From Paragorgia papillata (taxonomy: Eukaryota; Cnidaria; Anthozoa; Scleralcyonacea; Coralliidae): a DNA stretch of 64,000 bases. The position numbers and the translations under genes are program-made. Of this stretch, positions 1 to 11,574 are shown piece by piece. The stretch covers positions 2,722,501 to 2,786,500 of the forward strand of contig JAWNZC010000238.1 in NCBI GenBank assembly GCA_035771165.1, written 5' to 3'. A model generated the notes under the pieces. That model was not told the origin of the DNA. It worked only from the letters and a program-made list of their open reading frames with translations, and made no database searches. Position 1 is the first letter of the stretch. Each line of letters begins with the position of its first letter.

Positions 1-389
1 CAGAAAATAAAGCACTTTATTTCTAATACGACATGCGTTGTAAAAACGACACCTAAACCTCTCTTAAGCTGCTACCGTGGGAGGTATGGGTGATACAAGC
101 TGTTGGCGCACTGCCTCTCACTACTGAAGTTAAGTAAGATGGATGGGTGACTAACTTAACTTAATGTCTTAATCATGTGAGTAGAGTTGTCGTTTCCCTC
201 TTGTGCCTCGAGGCTTTTTCCACGGGTTTTCTCCCTGCAAAATCAACACCATAGTTTCCCCCAGTTATTTCAACTAGTTTAATCAAGGGGTGGGAGGTAT
301 TGGATTATCAGTGTCTAAATAATGTTATATATTTCCCTCAATAAATAGAGTCCTTTAGTGTACCTTACTTTACCGGCTGGTAAAATGTA
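1..389. repeat. GPCR upstream block of a unit whose gene lies left of the window
   Basis: The first 40 bases match the sequence about 130-170 bp upstream of every GPCR start in the window (5461, 11213, 39897, 47438). The block continues in parallel with those copies, including a degraded 5S-like SINE stretch near 95-165. The unit is therefore cut by the window edge and a further minus-strand GPCR gene probably lies just to the left (inference). No coding region is seen here. Confidence 0.7.
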
Positions 390-765
390 TTCAAATAGCT
401 TTGATCAACGTGTAGACGACAAATAGAGTTGAAGTGAAGCAGAGAAGAAGAACTAGTGAAATTATTTCCAACGACGGCTTTTAACTTGGAAATAGGCTCA
501 GCGATGTTTTCGTAGAAAGTGCTGCATATTCATTTAATTGTAAACAGTAAAGTGAATAAAGTATTTCAAAATACTGACTCCTATGTCAGAAATGGTAAGA
601 TGAAGGAAGATGTACTAGTCGAATTGCTTTCGAATAAGGCGTTCCTTGATGAAAGTGTAGACAACTATATAGAAGATTTGAAGTGAGGCAAAGACAGAAA
701 CACGAGGATTACCAGAAACTGTTAATTTGAAGAACGACGCCCAGACGGTGTTGTTGATGTGCAGT
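390..765 (-). pseudogene. Two degraded N-terminal GPCR fragments (unit 0)
   Basis: Minus-strand stretches at about 390-470 and 568-765 align with the TM1-TM2 coding part of the intact GPCR genes, for example the blocks around TTCCTTGATGAAAGTGTAG and AGATTTGAAGTGAGGCAAAG. Stops and frameshifts break the frame. They are two serial partial duplications of the same N-terminal segment, also found upstream of each intact gene in the window. Confidence 0.7.
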
Positions 766-1208
766 TTGCTTTAGGGAAAGACGCTTTAAGTAGGTGTTGG
801 CTTTTTGGTCTCGTCGTTTTTCTTTTTTTATCAGGCAGCTGGAAGTCACAGCTGCCACGAAAAATACGTCTAGTTGAATCTAGGTTGTAAAAGATAAGGG
901 GGGGTGTACCCAACGACTTGTAGGTTTGAATTCAAGCAAAGAACATTTGCGTTGAAAATACAGTTTATTTTAAGTTATGTCATGGTTAAAAACTAAACGA
1001 ACGTTCGCGAATCAACTACTAATGGTGACAGCTGTATATTCCAGTTGCATACTAAAGACAAGTTCAAGAGCTTACACCATAACGTCAAATTAAAACGTCT
1101 TTCTATAACCCATTATAATTATGACTGTCTATATGTCGCAGGCTTGACTTCATTCGTTTGCTTTGCCTTTTGTTTTCTCCTTGTGCTTATGTCGCTAGTG
1201 TGAAGCAG

Positions 1209-1311
<103 letters not shown>

Positions 1312-1428
1312 AGCTTATTGAAACATCAAATAAAGGTTTATATAAGTTCATTAATGAATAATATTCACGCAATTAAAGTTCGAACTCAAAAGAGCAAAGA
1401 ATGAAAAATATTGTCTTTCTATAACCCA

Positions 1429-1893
1429 TTAAAGTGCCTATGAAACGAAAATTAAGTTTGTCTTATTTGAAAGAACACTTAAAATGATAGAGTAACATCT
1501 TTTGAAGTTTTTCGTGCTTCGTTCTTGAGATATTTCAGTTTGTTTGATATGCAAATTAAACACTTAACGCACATGAAAAAGTTATATATCTTTGCTATTA
1601 TCAAACCAAAAAAAATCGATGGAAGCATGTGCGTGTGTTTCGCCCAGAACACTAAACATGTAGATTTTCAAGTGATTATATTTGACAATGTTTTTCCATT
1701 AATTAATTTGGCAACGTTTTTCCATAACTCATTACGCACGTGTGACGTCGCAACATGCGACATTTACATCAAACAAACATACATATCTCAAGAACGAAGC
1801 AAGGAAACGAAAAACTGCAAAAGATGTTACTCTATCATTTTAAGTGTTCTTTCAAATAAGACAAACTTAATTTTCATTTCATAGGCACTTTAA
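1429..1893. mobile_element. TTAA-flanked MITE, copy 1
   Basis: The element starts TTAAAGTGCCTATGAAACGA and ends in the inverse, CATAGGCACTTTAA. Its arms of roughly 130 bp are inverted copies of each other (AATTAAGTTTGTCTTATTTG near the left, the complement near 1850). The TTAA at each end fits a piggyBac-like target duplication. Other copies lie at 41186-41664 and 58234-58733, with a partial one near 55705-55819. Short reading frames inside are not credible genes. Confidence 0.7.
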
Positions 1894-2190
1894 GAGAAAG
1901 AGAGTTTAAACTTTTTCCGGGCGACATCCCACTCTTATAAATCTTATGTATATATCTCAAACTCATTAATTCATGAGATAGTCAGCCATTTACAATATAT
2001 AGTTCAATAATCACCTGATTGAAGTTGGATACTCCAGTAAAACGCAAGATATTAGATGATAAGATGAAACCCGGTGTTCATCTAATTCTTAAGATCTCAA
2101 TTATCTATGCAAAATAAACAAGTTGCTGTATGGATAAATTTCACACACACTCATGAATAAGATCTCATGAGGGTTTATTTTAATTGCGTT
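1894..2190. other. Intergenic repeat-derived DNA
   Basis: AT-rich sequence between two MITEs. I see no gene, only microsatellite-free spacer. Confidence 0.4.
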
Positions 2191-2385
2191 TTCCAATAGA
2201 CCTTATTCAAAAATGGCCGCCGAATTAGAATTATTTTATGTGCATATAAATTAGTCCTTATGACCTCGTTTTAAAGTAAAAATTATTTTGAATTTCACAC
2301 ATGAAAACGAGTTCATAAGGGCTAATTTATATGTATATAAAAGAATTTTAATTCGGCGGCCAATCTTGAATAAGGTTTATTGGAA
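2191..2385. mobile_element. Palindromic MITE of about 195 bp
   Basis: The ends are inverted: TTCCAATAGACCTTATTCAA on the left and TTGAATAAGGTTTATTGGAA on the right. The arms continue inward through a GGCCGCCGAATTAGAATT block and its complement. A half copy lies at 54064-54146 and a related element at 61597-61777. Confidence 0.75.
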
Positions 2386-3800
2386 TCGCTCGATTGAGAT
2401 GCTATATCAACAACTCGTTTATCGTGTTTGGATCCCTTGATGGGACACTCAAACTGTTGATATATTACATCTTACTGTGACTAACGCCAGATCATTTTTC
2501 GCGTCACAGAGAAAATCCACCGACAGAAAACTATAAAAGGTTTAGGTTTATTAATGAGTAAATTTCATAAAATTAAAGTTCCGACTCAAAAGAGTAAAAA
2601 AAGATATCTTTTTGCTGCGAGCCCCCTGGCGAGCAGGATATATTCTTGATGGAATCTCGATTTGTGCGATTTTTGTGTGTCACGATGATTTTGAGCATGC
2701 ACTACGTATGTCCAGCGGGCTGCTTCGCCTGTTCAAGGTATTAAAGTATTCGCAAACTAATCATGCCAAGAGGTTTCTACAAGAGTGTTTAAAACCAGTC
2801 GTTGCTAGTGATGAAATGTTTATTTTACCAGTTTCAGACTCACACTACGTCAAGATCATGAACTTGCTAAACCTCTTAATTTAAGACTGACTTGATTAGC
2901 GCTCCGGTCGATTTTTTCCCCTTTTTTTCTTTTCTTTGCTCTCCTTTTTCTTTTTTTTTCTTTCCTTGTCTTTCTTTTCCTCTTTTTCTTTCCTTTTTCC
3001 CCTTTGCGAGAAAACTAAACAAAAATGCTTTGCGAATGTTGCGGTTGTCACTCACTTTGCAAGCGTAAACATTGAATATTAAAATGCTTAAAGCACTCTT
3101 TATTCGTGTGTTATCTTGTGTTAAACACTGCAGGCGGCCTCGCGACTGACACAAGTGCTTTAGTTCTTAAATATAAACATAATAATGGACACAAGTATAT
3201 TTGAAACTAACAGAACTGTCAATTTAATAACTATTCTAATTTCAGTTCAAAATACGTTCATGTGTACAAATATTTACCTGCATGGCACTAGTTGACACTC
3301 AGTTTCATTCTATGTTTCCTGCTCTTTTGAGTCCGAATTTTTATTGTGTGAAATTTACTCATTAATAGACTCAATTTTTTCTTGATGGTTTTGGTAAACT
3401 TAAACTCTCTCTCTTAATGCTTTATAAAAAGACGTTTTAAATTGGTGCATGTAAGCTCTTGACTTTAACTTGTCCGTTTAGCAAACTGACAGCTGCCATC
3501 CTTTTAGTTGATGCGAAATATATATAAACTTCCTGCAGTTAAATCCAGATTAGAAAGCTCACAACAAGCGAATAAATTGTACAAAGCATTAACCATTAGG
3601 TAATTTGTTTATTGTATGATTTGTTTATTATAAACATATAATCTTATAAAACTGAATATTGACATTGTCGCTATAGCATATAGAATCTTCACACTGCACA
3701 ATGACTTTGTCAAACGTCTATACATTGTTTACAATGTGTTTTTCAAAATGTAAAATTGAATTAGAATAAAGTTCTTGTTTATTATAATGCTTGCTTTTTA
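2386..3800. other. Unit spacer with polypyrimidine tract
   Basis: Non-coding spacer shared with 41690-41858 plus 44648-45670. It includes a pyrimidine-rich tract (about 2916-3003) of mostly T and C runs. Apparent reading frames over the tract are low-complexity and are absent or broken in the sister copy. No gene is supported. Confidence 0.55.
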
Positions 3801-3805
3801 AATAG

Positions 3806-3989
3806 CATTCATTCATTCAATCATTCATTCATTCATTCATTCATTCATTCATTCATTCATTCATTCATTCATTCATTCATTATTTCATTCATTCATTCAT
3901 TCATTCATTCATTCATTCATTCATTCATTCATTCATTCATTCATTCATTCATCCGTTGATTTGTTCGTTCGTTCGTTCGTTCGTTCGTT
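3806..3989. repeat. (ATTC)n followed by (GTTC)n
   Basis: About 145 bp of ATTC repeats, then CCGTTGATTTGTTCG and a short GTTC run. The same junction precedes every GPCR 3' flank in the window (9680-9735, 38133-38250, 45672-45780). Confidence 0.95.
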
Positions 3990-4416
3990 CATATTTCTTA
4001 GAGACTGCATGCCTCCGCCATTGGGTTATAGGGGACGTTTCTAGGGAAATGAGCCATCTTCTACACGAAAAATCTTGCGGTGAAATTTTTATGAAATTCT
4101 CATCCGATTCTGAACCAAAATTTAATAACTTTGTCCTTGGTATATGGCCAACCTTTCCACAAAATTACATCAAAATCGGTTCAATACTTTTTCAGATCTA
4201 ATATCCTAGTGACAGACAAACAGAACAACAACAGAGATAAAAACATAACTTCCAGACGGAATAAGTAAACTAAGATATAAGTTACTGACAATTTATTTAA
4301 TTTTTTTTCGTATTTTTTTACAAGCTCTTTTTGCTATATAATAAATCATTATTTTCTTCCTTAGAGCTGAAAGTATTTAATTTTTGTATATTTTTTACTA
4401 CTCTACTCACTCTACT

Positions 4417-5334
4417 TCAACGTCGAAGAATGTTGTTGAGTGCTTTTATATATCCACGCCGGATAGTTGCGTTGAAGATGCCATAAATAAAAGCTCCAGA
4501 ACAATTCGACAGAAGCATACTAACTATGGTTATCCAGGTAAAGAAATCCTTTAACCACGCTCGATGAAGCGCACTATCTTCTACTGGGTCAGATATAAGA
4601 ATGACTCTGCCAATTAGGAGTGGAGAGGAAGCCAGTAGGTAACAGATCATTACTGTAATGCTTATTCGAAATACTTTTATATTTACTTTTCTCCGCACAT
4701 TTTGTGATGTTGAGTTGAGGCCAGTCTCACGGCTGCGACGACATAACACGATTGCCATTGAACAGTTAGTAAAAACTAGAATAATCGCTGGTAGGATGTT
4801 AAAAAGTGTCAACCCCAAGTAAATGGGAATAACAAGGAAGCGAGGGTTCATGAAGCACACTCCATCAATTAACTGCGCATACACAGCAAGAAAAACATAA
4901 TAACTACACAATAATAAGACATTGGTAGCAGTGATGAATTTCTTCACTGACTTTAAGCTAACTTTCGGTTTAAACGGATATACAACTGACTTGAATCGAA
5001 TACATGAGATGAGTACAATATCTATGGTACCAAGCCAAAAAAAGTAGAGATACATTGGCGCAAAAAGTTTACACATGACAAGACCTAGTGCCCATCTATA
5101 GTCGTTTAAGAGATACATTAAATTTACCAAAGTATTGCAAAATACTACTCCTATATCAGAAATGGCAAGATGAACGAGGATGTACTCGAATGGCTTTCGA
5201 ATGAGGCGTTCCTTGATCAGGGTGTAGACAACTAGAAGATTTGAAGTGAGGCAAAGAAGAAACACGAAGATATTTGCAGTCAATTGTAACTCGAGGAACG
5301 GCGCCTTGATGGTCCCGTTGAAAGTCCCGTTCAT
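4417..5334 (-). CDS. Class A-like GPCR, tandem copy 1
   Basis: A 305-residue, single-exon seven-transmembrane receptor. The N-terminus has two NGT sequons (Asn2, Asn6). Helices fall near residues 18-42, 49-74, 88-111, 133-157, 166-197, 219-246 and 262-288. TM1 keeps SN (Asn32) and TM2 keeps LAISD (Asp60). Cys88 and Cys160 can form the TM3-ECL2 disulfide. The usual DRY is replaced by IRF (112-114) and the TM7 NPxxY by a divergent NCSGAFIYG stretch, so coupling may be atypical. The start used is the only Met ahead of TM1 and is preserved in all four paralogs. The ligand cannot be told; a peptide or orphan receptor is plausible. The plasma membrane is the expected location. Confidence 0.88.
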   Translation of the reverse strand: MNGTFNGTIKAPFLELQLTANIFVFLLCLTSNLLVVYTLIKERLIRKPFEYILVHLAISDIGVVFCNTLVNLMYLLNDYRWALGLVMCKLFAPMYLYFFWLGTIDIVLISCIRFKSVVYPFKPKVSLKSVKKFITATNVLLLCSYYVFLAVYAQLIDGVCFMNPRFLVIPIYLGLTLFNILPAIILVFTNCSMAIVLCRRSRETGLNSTSQNVRRKVNIKVFRISITVMICYLLASSPLLIGRVILISDPVEDSALHRAWLKDFFTWITIVSMLLSNCSGAFIYGIFNATIRRGYIKALNNILRR

Positions 5335-5822
5335 TTCTGGAGAATATTAATTTTCGGTTCAGTCTTGAATTGTGTCGTAATGCTGGCTATTCTTCTCTTG
5401 GTTGGTTGGTTGGAGGGCGATTGTGTAAATGCTTTAACTTTGTCTTCTTTCTAAGATACGGAAAATAAAGCACTTTATTTCTAATACGACATGCGTTGCA
5501 AAAACGACACCGAAGCCTTTCTTAAGCTGCTACCGGGAGGTTGGATGACACAAGCTGTTAGCTCGCTGCCTCTCACTACTGAAGTTAAGTAGATGGATGG
5601 GTGACTAACTTAACTTCATGTGAGTCCCTCTTGTGCCTCGAGGCTTTTTCCACCGGTTTTCTCTCCGCAAAATCAACACCATAGTTTCTCCCAGTTATTT
5701 CAACTAGTTTAATCAAGGGGTGGGAGCTATTGGATTATCAGTGTCTAAATAATGTTATATATTTCCCTCAATAAATAGAGTCCTTTACTTTACCTCACTT
5801 TACCGGTTGGTAAAATGTATTC

Positions 5823-6180
5823 AAATAGCTTTGGAATAAGACTTTTATTGATCAACGTGTAGAGGACAAATAGAGTTTAAGTGAAGCAGAGAAGAATGAA
5901 AATATTTCCAACGACGGCTTAATTTAAATTGAAAACATGCTCAGCGATGTGCATGAATAGAGTATTTCAGTAAAGTGAATAGAGTATTTCAAAATACTAC
6001 TCCTATAGTATACCAGAAATGATAAGATGAAGGAAGATTTACTCGAATTGCTTTCGAATGAGACGTTCCTTGATCAAGGTGTATTTGAAGTGAGGCAAAG
6101 ATAGAAACACAAAGATATTACCAGAAACTGTTAACTTGAAGAACGACGCCCAGACGGTCTTGTTGAAAGTGCAGTTCGCT
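5823..6180 (-). pseudogene. Degraded N-terminal GPCR fragments (unit 1)
   Basis: Two serial copies of the TM1-TM2 coding segment lie here. One is near 5823-5920 and is strongly decayed; a better one is at 5989-6178, from the region equivalent to the start codon through the TM2 end. Both are in the gene's orientation with frameshifts and stops. They lie about 490-850 bp upstream of the intact gene. Confidence 0.72.
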
Positions 6181-6731
6181 TTGGAGAAAGACGTTTTAAG
6201 TAGGTGTTGGCTTTTTGGTCTCGTCGTTTTTCTTTTTTTGGCAGGCAGCTGGAAGTCACAGCTGGCACTAAAAATACGACTATATAGCTGAATCTAGATT
6301 GTAAAAGATAAGGGGGGGGGGGTGTACCCAAGGACTTGTAGATTTGAAGTCAAGCAAAGAAGATTTGGGTTGAAAATACAGTTTATTTTATTATGTTATG
6401 GTAACGCTCAGCCATGATTTAATAACCGTGCTTTAATTTCATAAATGCACGTTAATTAACCCATTCCTGCTTGGCCAGCAAAAAAAACTGGATCTTTGTT
6501 GTCTTACTCTGTCTATCGCTAGACAATTTTACTCGTTAAAAGGAGAACCGTCAGACATCTCAAGCAGCAATAAGTAAACAAGTCGTTAAACACGGTTGCC
6601 AAATTTTTCAAACTTTGAATCTTTACCGAAAAATACAAAGATCGAAGAGCCAGTAGTATTACCGTTGCTCAACTCCTAGTTTAGGTATTTTATACGAATA
6701 TGAACTTGAGACTCGTTCTTTGCTACTTGCA
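6181..6731. other. Upstream spacer, unit 1
   Basis: Non-coding sequence with a poly-G run near 6311-6320. It is repeated with small differences at 11945-12491 and in shorter form near 800-960 and 48160-48400. Nothing gene-like is seen. Confidence 0.45.
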
Positions 6732-7182
6732 TGTTCACATGAAGCGAGTTATCTCGGGGGGGGGGGGGGTTATCCCTATCTCCTGAGGTATATCTGTACG
6801 TTAGTTTATCTCAATGTTTGAAAAGTAAATCGTCCACATGAGACCGAGATAACTCGGGGGATAGGGATAACTCTGTCTGATCTATGGAGTAACCCTACGG
6901 CAAGAGTTATCCCGCTTCTATGTGAAAGCTTCCACCTGAATTATCTCGGGGGATAGGGTCAACTTTTGTATAATTATTTGCATTCGTATACATAAACGTC
7001 GGTCAATTGTTACCAAGGATAACTCGGGGTGAACCGTTTACACGAAGCTAGGGTAATCTCGGAGGCCAGGCATAACTCGGTAGTTGCGTTTTATCATGTG
7101 AAACAGGGCCAACTTTGACTCTAGCCCCCGAGTTATCCTTACCTACCCCCCCCCCCGAGATAACTCAGTCTAATGTGAACAC
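6732..7182. mobile_element. GATAACTCGGGG-rich MITE, copy 1
   Basis: The ends are inverted (TGTTCACATGAAGCGAGTTATC and the matching GATAACTCAGTCTAATGTGAACA). The interior is built from scattered direct and inverted repeats of GATAACTCGGGG, typical of a non-autonomous element that grew by internal tandem duplication. A second copy is at 12492-12942 and a degraded one near 42718-42850. Confidence 0.65.
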
Positions 7183-7666
7183 GCCCTTTCCGAAGAAACT
7201 AAACAAAGATGCTTTGTGAATGATGCGGTTGCATTGAACTATAAGAAGACTGGAACGATAACTCAGCGGGGGATTTTGAAGCCAGTGCAAGCCAGTGCCA
7301 GTCCCTTTGCAGGTAGCTCCCGCAGTAGCTCCCGTGCTTCAAGTTACTTAATTTTCATCCTGCCATATATTTTGTTTGGGACGATAACAAATTACTCCAA
7401 AACAACGGATTGAAATACATTGTTTTATACATATGTTTTTAGAAATAGCATTGGCTTCAATTTGATGTATAGTATAAGTTTCCTCGTTATTTTAAACTTT
7501 TTAAAATGTAGTAAATGTTCGACCATATTTCGCTGGGAAATAACACTAAGAAACTTGTTGTAGTTTTTCTGAGGTTTGAGCTGAAATACTTAACGCTGAA
7601 CGTTGGGCTATATATGAAACTGAAGCTATTGAAAAATGCTATTTGGTATAGAAACATCAAGACTTT

Positions 7667-7774
7667 AGCTAGAAGGGAAATAATTAAAAAATATAAAAAC
7701 AACTGCCATTTTGTAACGTTCGGCAAACAAAATGGCAGTTGTTTTTATATTTTTTAATTATTTCTCTTTTAGCT
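7667..7774. repeat. Long near-perfect hairpin, copy 1
   Basis: Arms of about 48 bp bounded by AGCT pair almost perfectly (CAACTGCCATTTTGT with ACAAAATGGCAGTTG), separated by a loop of about 11 bp, AACGTTCGGCA. It is repeated at 13428-13535. It looks like a compact fold-back element; the ORFs on both strands only reflect the palindrome. Confidence 0.85.
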
Positions 7775-8561
7775 ACTAACAGTGACCCACTCGACTGCGT
7801 CTCGTGGGCCACTTTTTTGTTCTTACCACGTTGTGACGTCATCTGTGCATCTATAACTGGAACAGACAACGGCAAAATGGAATCTATTTGTTAATTAAAC
7901 ACTGCAGGCGGCCTCGCGACTGACCCAAGTGCTTTAGTTCTTAAATATAAACATAATAACGGACACAAGTATATTTGAAACTAACAGAACTGTCAATTGA
8001 ATAACTATTCTAATTTGTGTCTGAGGGTTCTTTCTTTGACGAGTAAAATCATCTGGCGTTAAACAGTATAAAACAATAAAGGGGCCATTCAGGCAGGAAT
8101 GGAATAATGACCATTCTAATTTCAGTTCAGAACACGTTCATGTCATATATGCATGCAGTACAAATTTTTACATCAACATGGCACTTGACACTCAGTTTCA
8201 TTCTATTTTTTTCCTGCTCTTTTGAGTCCGAACTTTTATTGTGTGAAATTTACTCATTAATAAACTTAATTTTCTCTTGATGGTTTTGATAAACTTAAAC
8301 TTTCTCTCTTAATGGTTTATAAAAAGACGTTTTAAGTTGGTGCATGTAAGCTCTTGACTTCAACTTGTCCGTTTAGCATGCATGCAGCTGAAACTGACAG
8401 CTGCCATAATTTTAGTTGATGCGAAATATATAAACTTCCTCCAGTTAAATCTAGATTAGAAAGCTCACAACAAGCGAATAAATTGTACAAAGCATTAACC
8501 ATTAAGTAATTTGTTTATTGTATGATTTGTTTATTATATAGAGAATAAAACATGGATGCGC
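7775..8561. other. Unit spacer
   Basis: Non-coding sequence duplicated at 13536-14321. Parts also resemble 3155-3600 and 45000-45500. No gene is seen. Confidence 0.45.
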
Positions 8562-8664
8562 GGAAATATGAAATTTATTTCGAGTGTTGACTAGGATATC
8601 TCACGAGTGAGCAAAGCGAACGAGAGATATCTTGGTTAACACGAGAAATAAATTTCATATTTCC
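8562..8664. mobile_element. Palindromic MITE-like repeat with the unoccupied Polinton site
   Basis: The arms GGAAATATGAAATTTATTTC and GAAATAAATTTCATATTTCC are inverted. The right arm contains CTTGGTTAAC with a single TTGGTT at 8632-8637. The paralogous copy at 14322-14397/35903-35935 is interrupted at exactly this hexamer by the Polinton, so this copy is the natural empty site. Confidence 0.9.
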
Positions 8665-9165
8665 AAGCATTCATATATTGTTCTGTTTATTGTATAAAAA
8701 AATAGTCCTATTTCCCCACAAAATAGAGTTCAACTCTAATGAGTTTATAGTTGAGTAAACTCTAATGCGTTTCACGATAATCGACACATGTGAGATTATC
8801 ATAAATAATCACACGAGATTATCATTTTTATATCTACTGCGCATGCGCGAGTAGATTGCTAAGGTAAGTTAACAAAAGAATGCCTTCGGAGCCAATCAAA
8901 ACATAGAATAAAACGATTGACTCACGACAGACCACCGAAGCCAAAATAACTACTGTACACCAAGCGATTTTCTTTTCCTTCTAACTAGATTGCATTATTG
9001 TTTGACAAATTGTTGTAATGAAAATATTTAAATACTGTATTAAATTAGTCAATTAAGTCAAATTTTGTGATTTGTAATATAATTAGATGTTAATTTGATT
9101 GACCTACTTAAAGCTTTACTACCATACTTTATGACTATAGCTTTTAGTACCATAGCTTTAATAGT
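8665..9165. other. Spacer with no gene
   Basis: The sequence is repeated almost exactly at 35936-36437 beyond the Polinton, confirming the tandem unit. No coding signal is seen. Confidence 0.5.
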
Positions 9166-9345
9166 CAAGCTATTAGTGCACTGCCTCTCACCACTGAGGA
9201 CCGGACTAAAGCCCATTTGGATTGAGTTAGTATTTGAATGGGTGACCATACACCTGTCCAGGCTTGGAACTCATGCCAGATATGAGTAGAGTTGTTAGCA
9301 CTTAGCCTTCTGTGCCTTGCTGGCTTTACTCTGAGATTCTGAGTT
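9166..9345 (+). repeat. 5S rRNA-like SINE, copy 1
   Basis: CTGCCTCTCACCACTGAGG followed by GTTAGTATTTGAATGGGTGACC resembles the 5S rRNA internal promoter region (family knowledge: SINE3-type elements). A second copy lies at 36438-36620, a minus-strand copy near 62430-62545, and short decayed versions upstream of the GPCR genes. Confidence 0.55.
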
Positions 9346-9585
9346 GACTGAGTTCTTTATCAAAGTTAAAACACAGCATGGCCTGTGAGCACACAGTAGA
9401 CAATTTTGTCCAAAATCTTGTTCAGCTCTAGATCTGAATACAAGGTTGTTACAACTATACAATTCCATCAATTTTGTCAAGAATCTTGTTCATCTATGAA
9501 TACAAGGTGTTACAAGTACACAGTTGCATCATTGTTTTTACCATAGTAGCTATAGGCATTAAACGCAGTAGATATATATGCACGA

Positions 9586-9677
9586 CGTAGCAAAGGCTTT
9601 TGACACTGTGTCACATGAAATATTATTAGAAAAACTGAAGTTCTATGGCATTTATGGAATATCTCTTGATTAGTTTT
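9586..9677 (+). pseudogene. Truncated LINE reverse transcriptase fragment
   Basis: About 90 bp encodes an AKAFDTVSHEILLEKL-type reverse transcriptase segment that breaks at TTTTCAT and joins the GTTC run. The full counterpart at 36860-38140 shows that the rest of the LINE and its ATTC tail were deleted here, with TTCAT microhomology at the junction. Confidence 0.75.
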
Positions 9678-10170
9678 CATCCGTTGATTTGTTCGTTCGT
9701 TCGTTCGTTCGTTCGTTCGTTCGTTCGTTCGCTCATTCGTTCATATTTCTTAGAGACTGCATGCCTCCGCCATTGGGTTATTAGGGGATGTTTCTAGGGA
9801 AATGAGCCATCTTCTACACGAAAAATCTTGCGGTGAAATTTTTAGGAAATTCTCATTCGATTCTGAACCAAAATTTAATAACTTTGTCCTTGGTATATGG
9901 CCAACCTTTCCACAAAATTACATCAAAATCGGTTCAATACTTTTTCAGATCTCAATATCTTAGTGACAGACAAACAGAACAACAACAGAGATAAAAACAT
10001 AACTTCCGGACGGAATAAGTAAACTAAGATATAAGTTACTGACAATTTATTTAATTTTTTTTCGTATTTTTTTACAAGCTCTTTTTGCTATATAATAAAT
10101 CACTATTTTCTTCCTTAGAGCTGAAAGTATTTAATTTTTGTATATTTTTTACTACTCTACTCACTCTACT

Positions 10171-11085
10171 TCAACGTCGAAGAATGTTGTTGAGTGCTTT
10201 TATATATCCACGCCGGATAGTTGCGTTGAAGATGCCATAAATAAAAGCTCCAGAACAATTCGACAGAAGCATACTGACTATGGTTATCGGGGTAAAGAAA
10301 TCCTTTAACCACGCTCGTTGAAGCGCACTATCTTCTACGTCAGATGTAAGAGTGACTCTGCCAATTAGGAGTGGAGAGGAAGCCAGTAGGTAACAGATCA
10401 TTACTGTAATACTTATTCGGAATACTTTTATATTTACTTTTCTCCGCACATTTTGTGATGTTGAGTTGACGCCAGTCTGACGGCTGCGACGACATAACAC
10501 GATTGCCATTGAACAGTTAGTAAAAACAAGAATTATCGCTGGTAGGATGTTAAAAAGTGTCAACCCCAAGTAAATGGGAATAACAAGGAAGCGGGGGTTC
10601 ATGAAGCACACTCCATCAATTAACTGCACATACACAGCATGAAAAACATAATAACTACACAATAATAAGACATTGCTAGCAGTGATGAATTTCTTCACTG
10701 ACTTTAAGCTAACTTTCGGTTTAAACGGATATACAACTGACTTGAATCGAATACATGAGATGAGTACAATATCTATGGTACCAAGCCAAAAAAAGTAGAG
10801 ATACATTGGCGCAAAAAGTTTACACATGACAAGACCTAGTGCCCATCTATAGTCGTTTAAGAGATACATTAAATTTAACAAAGTATTGCAAAATACTACT
10901 CCTATATCAGAAATGGCAAGATGGAGCAGGATGTACTCAAATGGCTTTCGAATGAGGCGTTCCTTGATCAGGGTGTAGACAACTAGAAGATTTGAAGTGA
11001 GGCAAAGAAGAAACACGAAGATATTTGCAGTCAATTGTAACTCGAGGAACGGCGCCTTAATGGTCCCGTTGAAAGTCCCGTTCAT
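10171..11085 (-). CDS. Class A-like GPCR, tandem copy 2
   Basis: A 304-residue, single-exon seven-TM receptor nearly identical to the gene at 4417-5334; the offset of 5754 bp is the tandem-unit period. It keeps Asn2/Asn6 sequons, TM2 Asp, the TM3-ECL2 cysteine pair and IRF in place of DRY. Differences are scattered: a one-residue deletion and changes in the ECL3 region (SDVEDSALQ against SDPVEDSALH) and W to P at the start of TM7. The frame is intact, so the gene is probably functional. Flanks are copied with it, including both N-terminal pseudogene fragments upstream. Confidence 0.88.
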   Translation of the reverse strand: MNGTFNGTIKAPFLELQLTANIFVFLLCLTSNLLVVYTLIKERLIRKPFEYILLHLAISDIGVVFCNTLLNLMYLLNDYRWALGLVMCKLFAPMYLYFFWLGTIDIVLISCIRFKSVVYPFKPKVSLKSVKKFITASNVLLLCSYYVFHAVYVQLIDGVCFMNPRFLVIPIYLGLTLFNILPAIILVFTNCSMAIVLCRRSRQTGVNSTSQNVRRKVNIKVFRISITVMICYLLASSPLLIGRVTLTSDVEDSALQRAWLKDFFTPITIVSMLLSNCSGAFIYGIFNATIRRGYIKALNNILRR

Positions 11086-11574
11086 TTCTGGAGAATATTA
11101 ATTTTCGGTTCAGTCTTGAATTGTGTCGTAATGCTGGCTATTCTTCTCTTGGTTGGTTGGTTGGAGGGCGATTGTGTAAATGCTTTAACTTTGTCTTCTT
11201 TCTAAGATACGGAAAATAAAGCACTTTATTTCTAATACGACATGCGTTGCAAAAACGACACCGAAGCCTTTCTTAAGCTGCTACCGGGAGGTTGGATGAC
11301 ACAAGCTGTTAGCTCGCTGCCTCTCACTACTGAAGTTAAGTAGATGGATGGGTGGGTGACTAACTTAACTTCATGTGAGTCCCTCTTGTGCCTCGAGGCT
11401 TTTTCCACCGGTTTTCTCTCCGCTAAATCAACACCATAGTTTTCCCCAGTTATCTCAACTAGTTTAATCAAGGGGTGGGAGCTATTGGGTTATCAGTGTC
11501 TATAAATAATGTTATATATTTCCCTCAATAAATATAGTCCTTTACTTTACCTCACTTTACCGGCTGGTAAAATG

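Noticed and set aside
1525..1884. 119-residue ORF
   Set aside because: Lies wholly in a MITE and is broken in the second copy at 41.2-41.7 kb.
2876..3154. Lys/Glu-rich 92-residue ORF
   Set aside because: It reads a polypyrimidine tract that is altered in its sister copy at 44.8 kb.
7487..7875. Small ORFs on both strands around 7.5-7.9 kb (and 13.2-13.6 kb)
   Set aside because: They lie over a perfect hairpin, so each strand gives the same short peptide; no coding sign otherwise.
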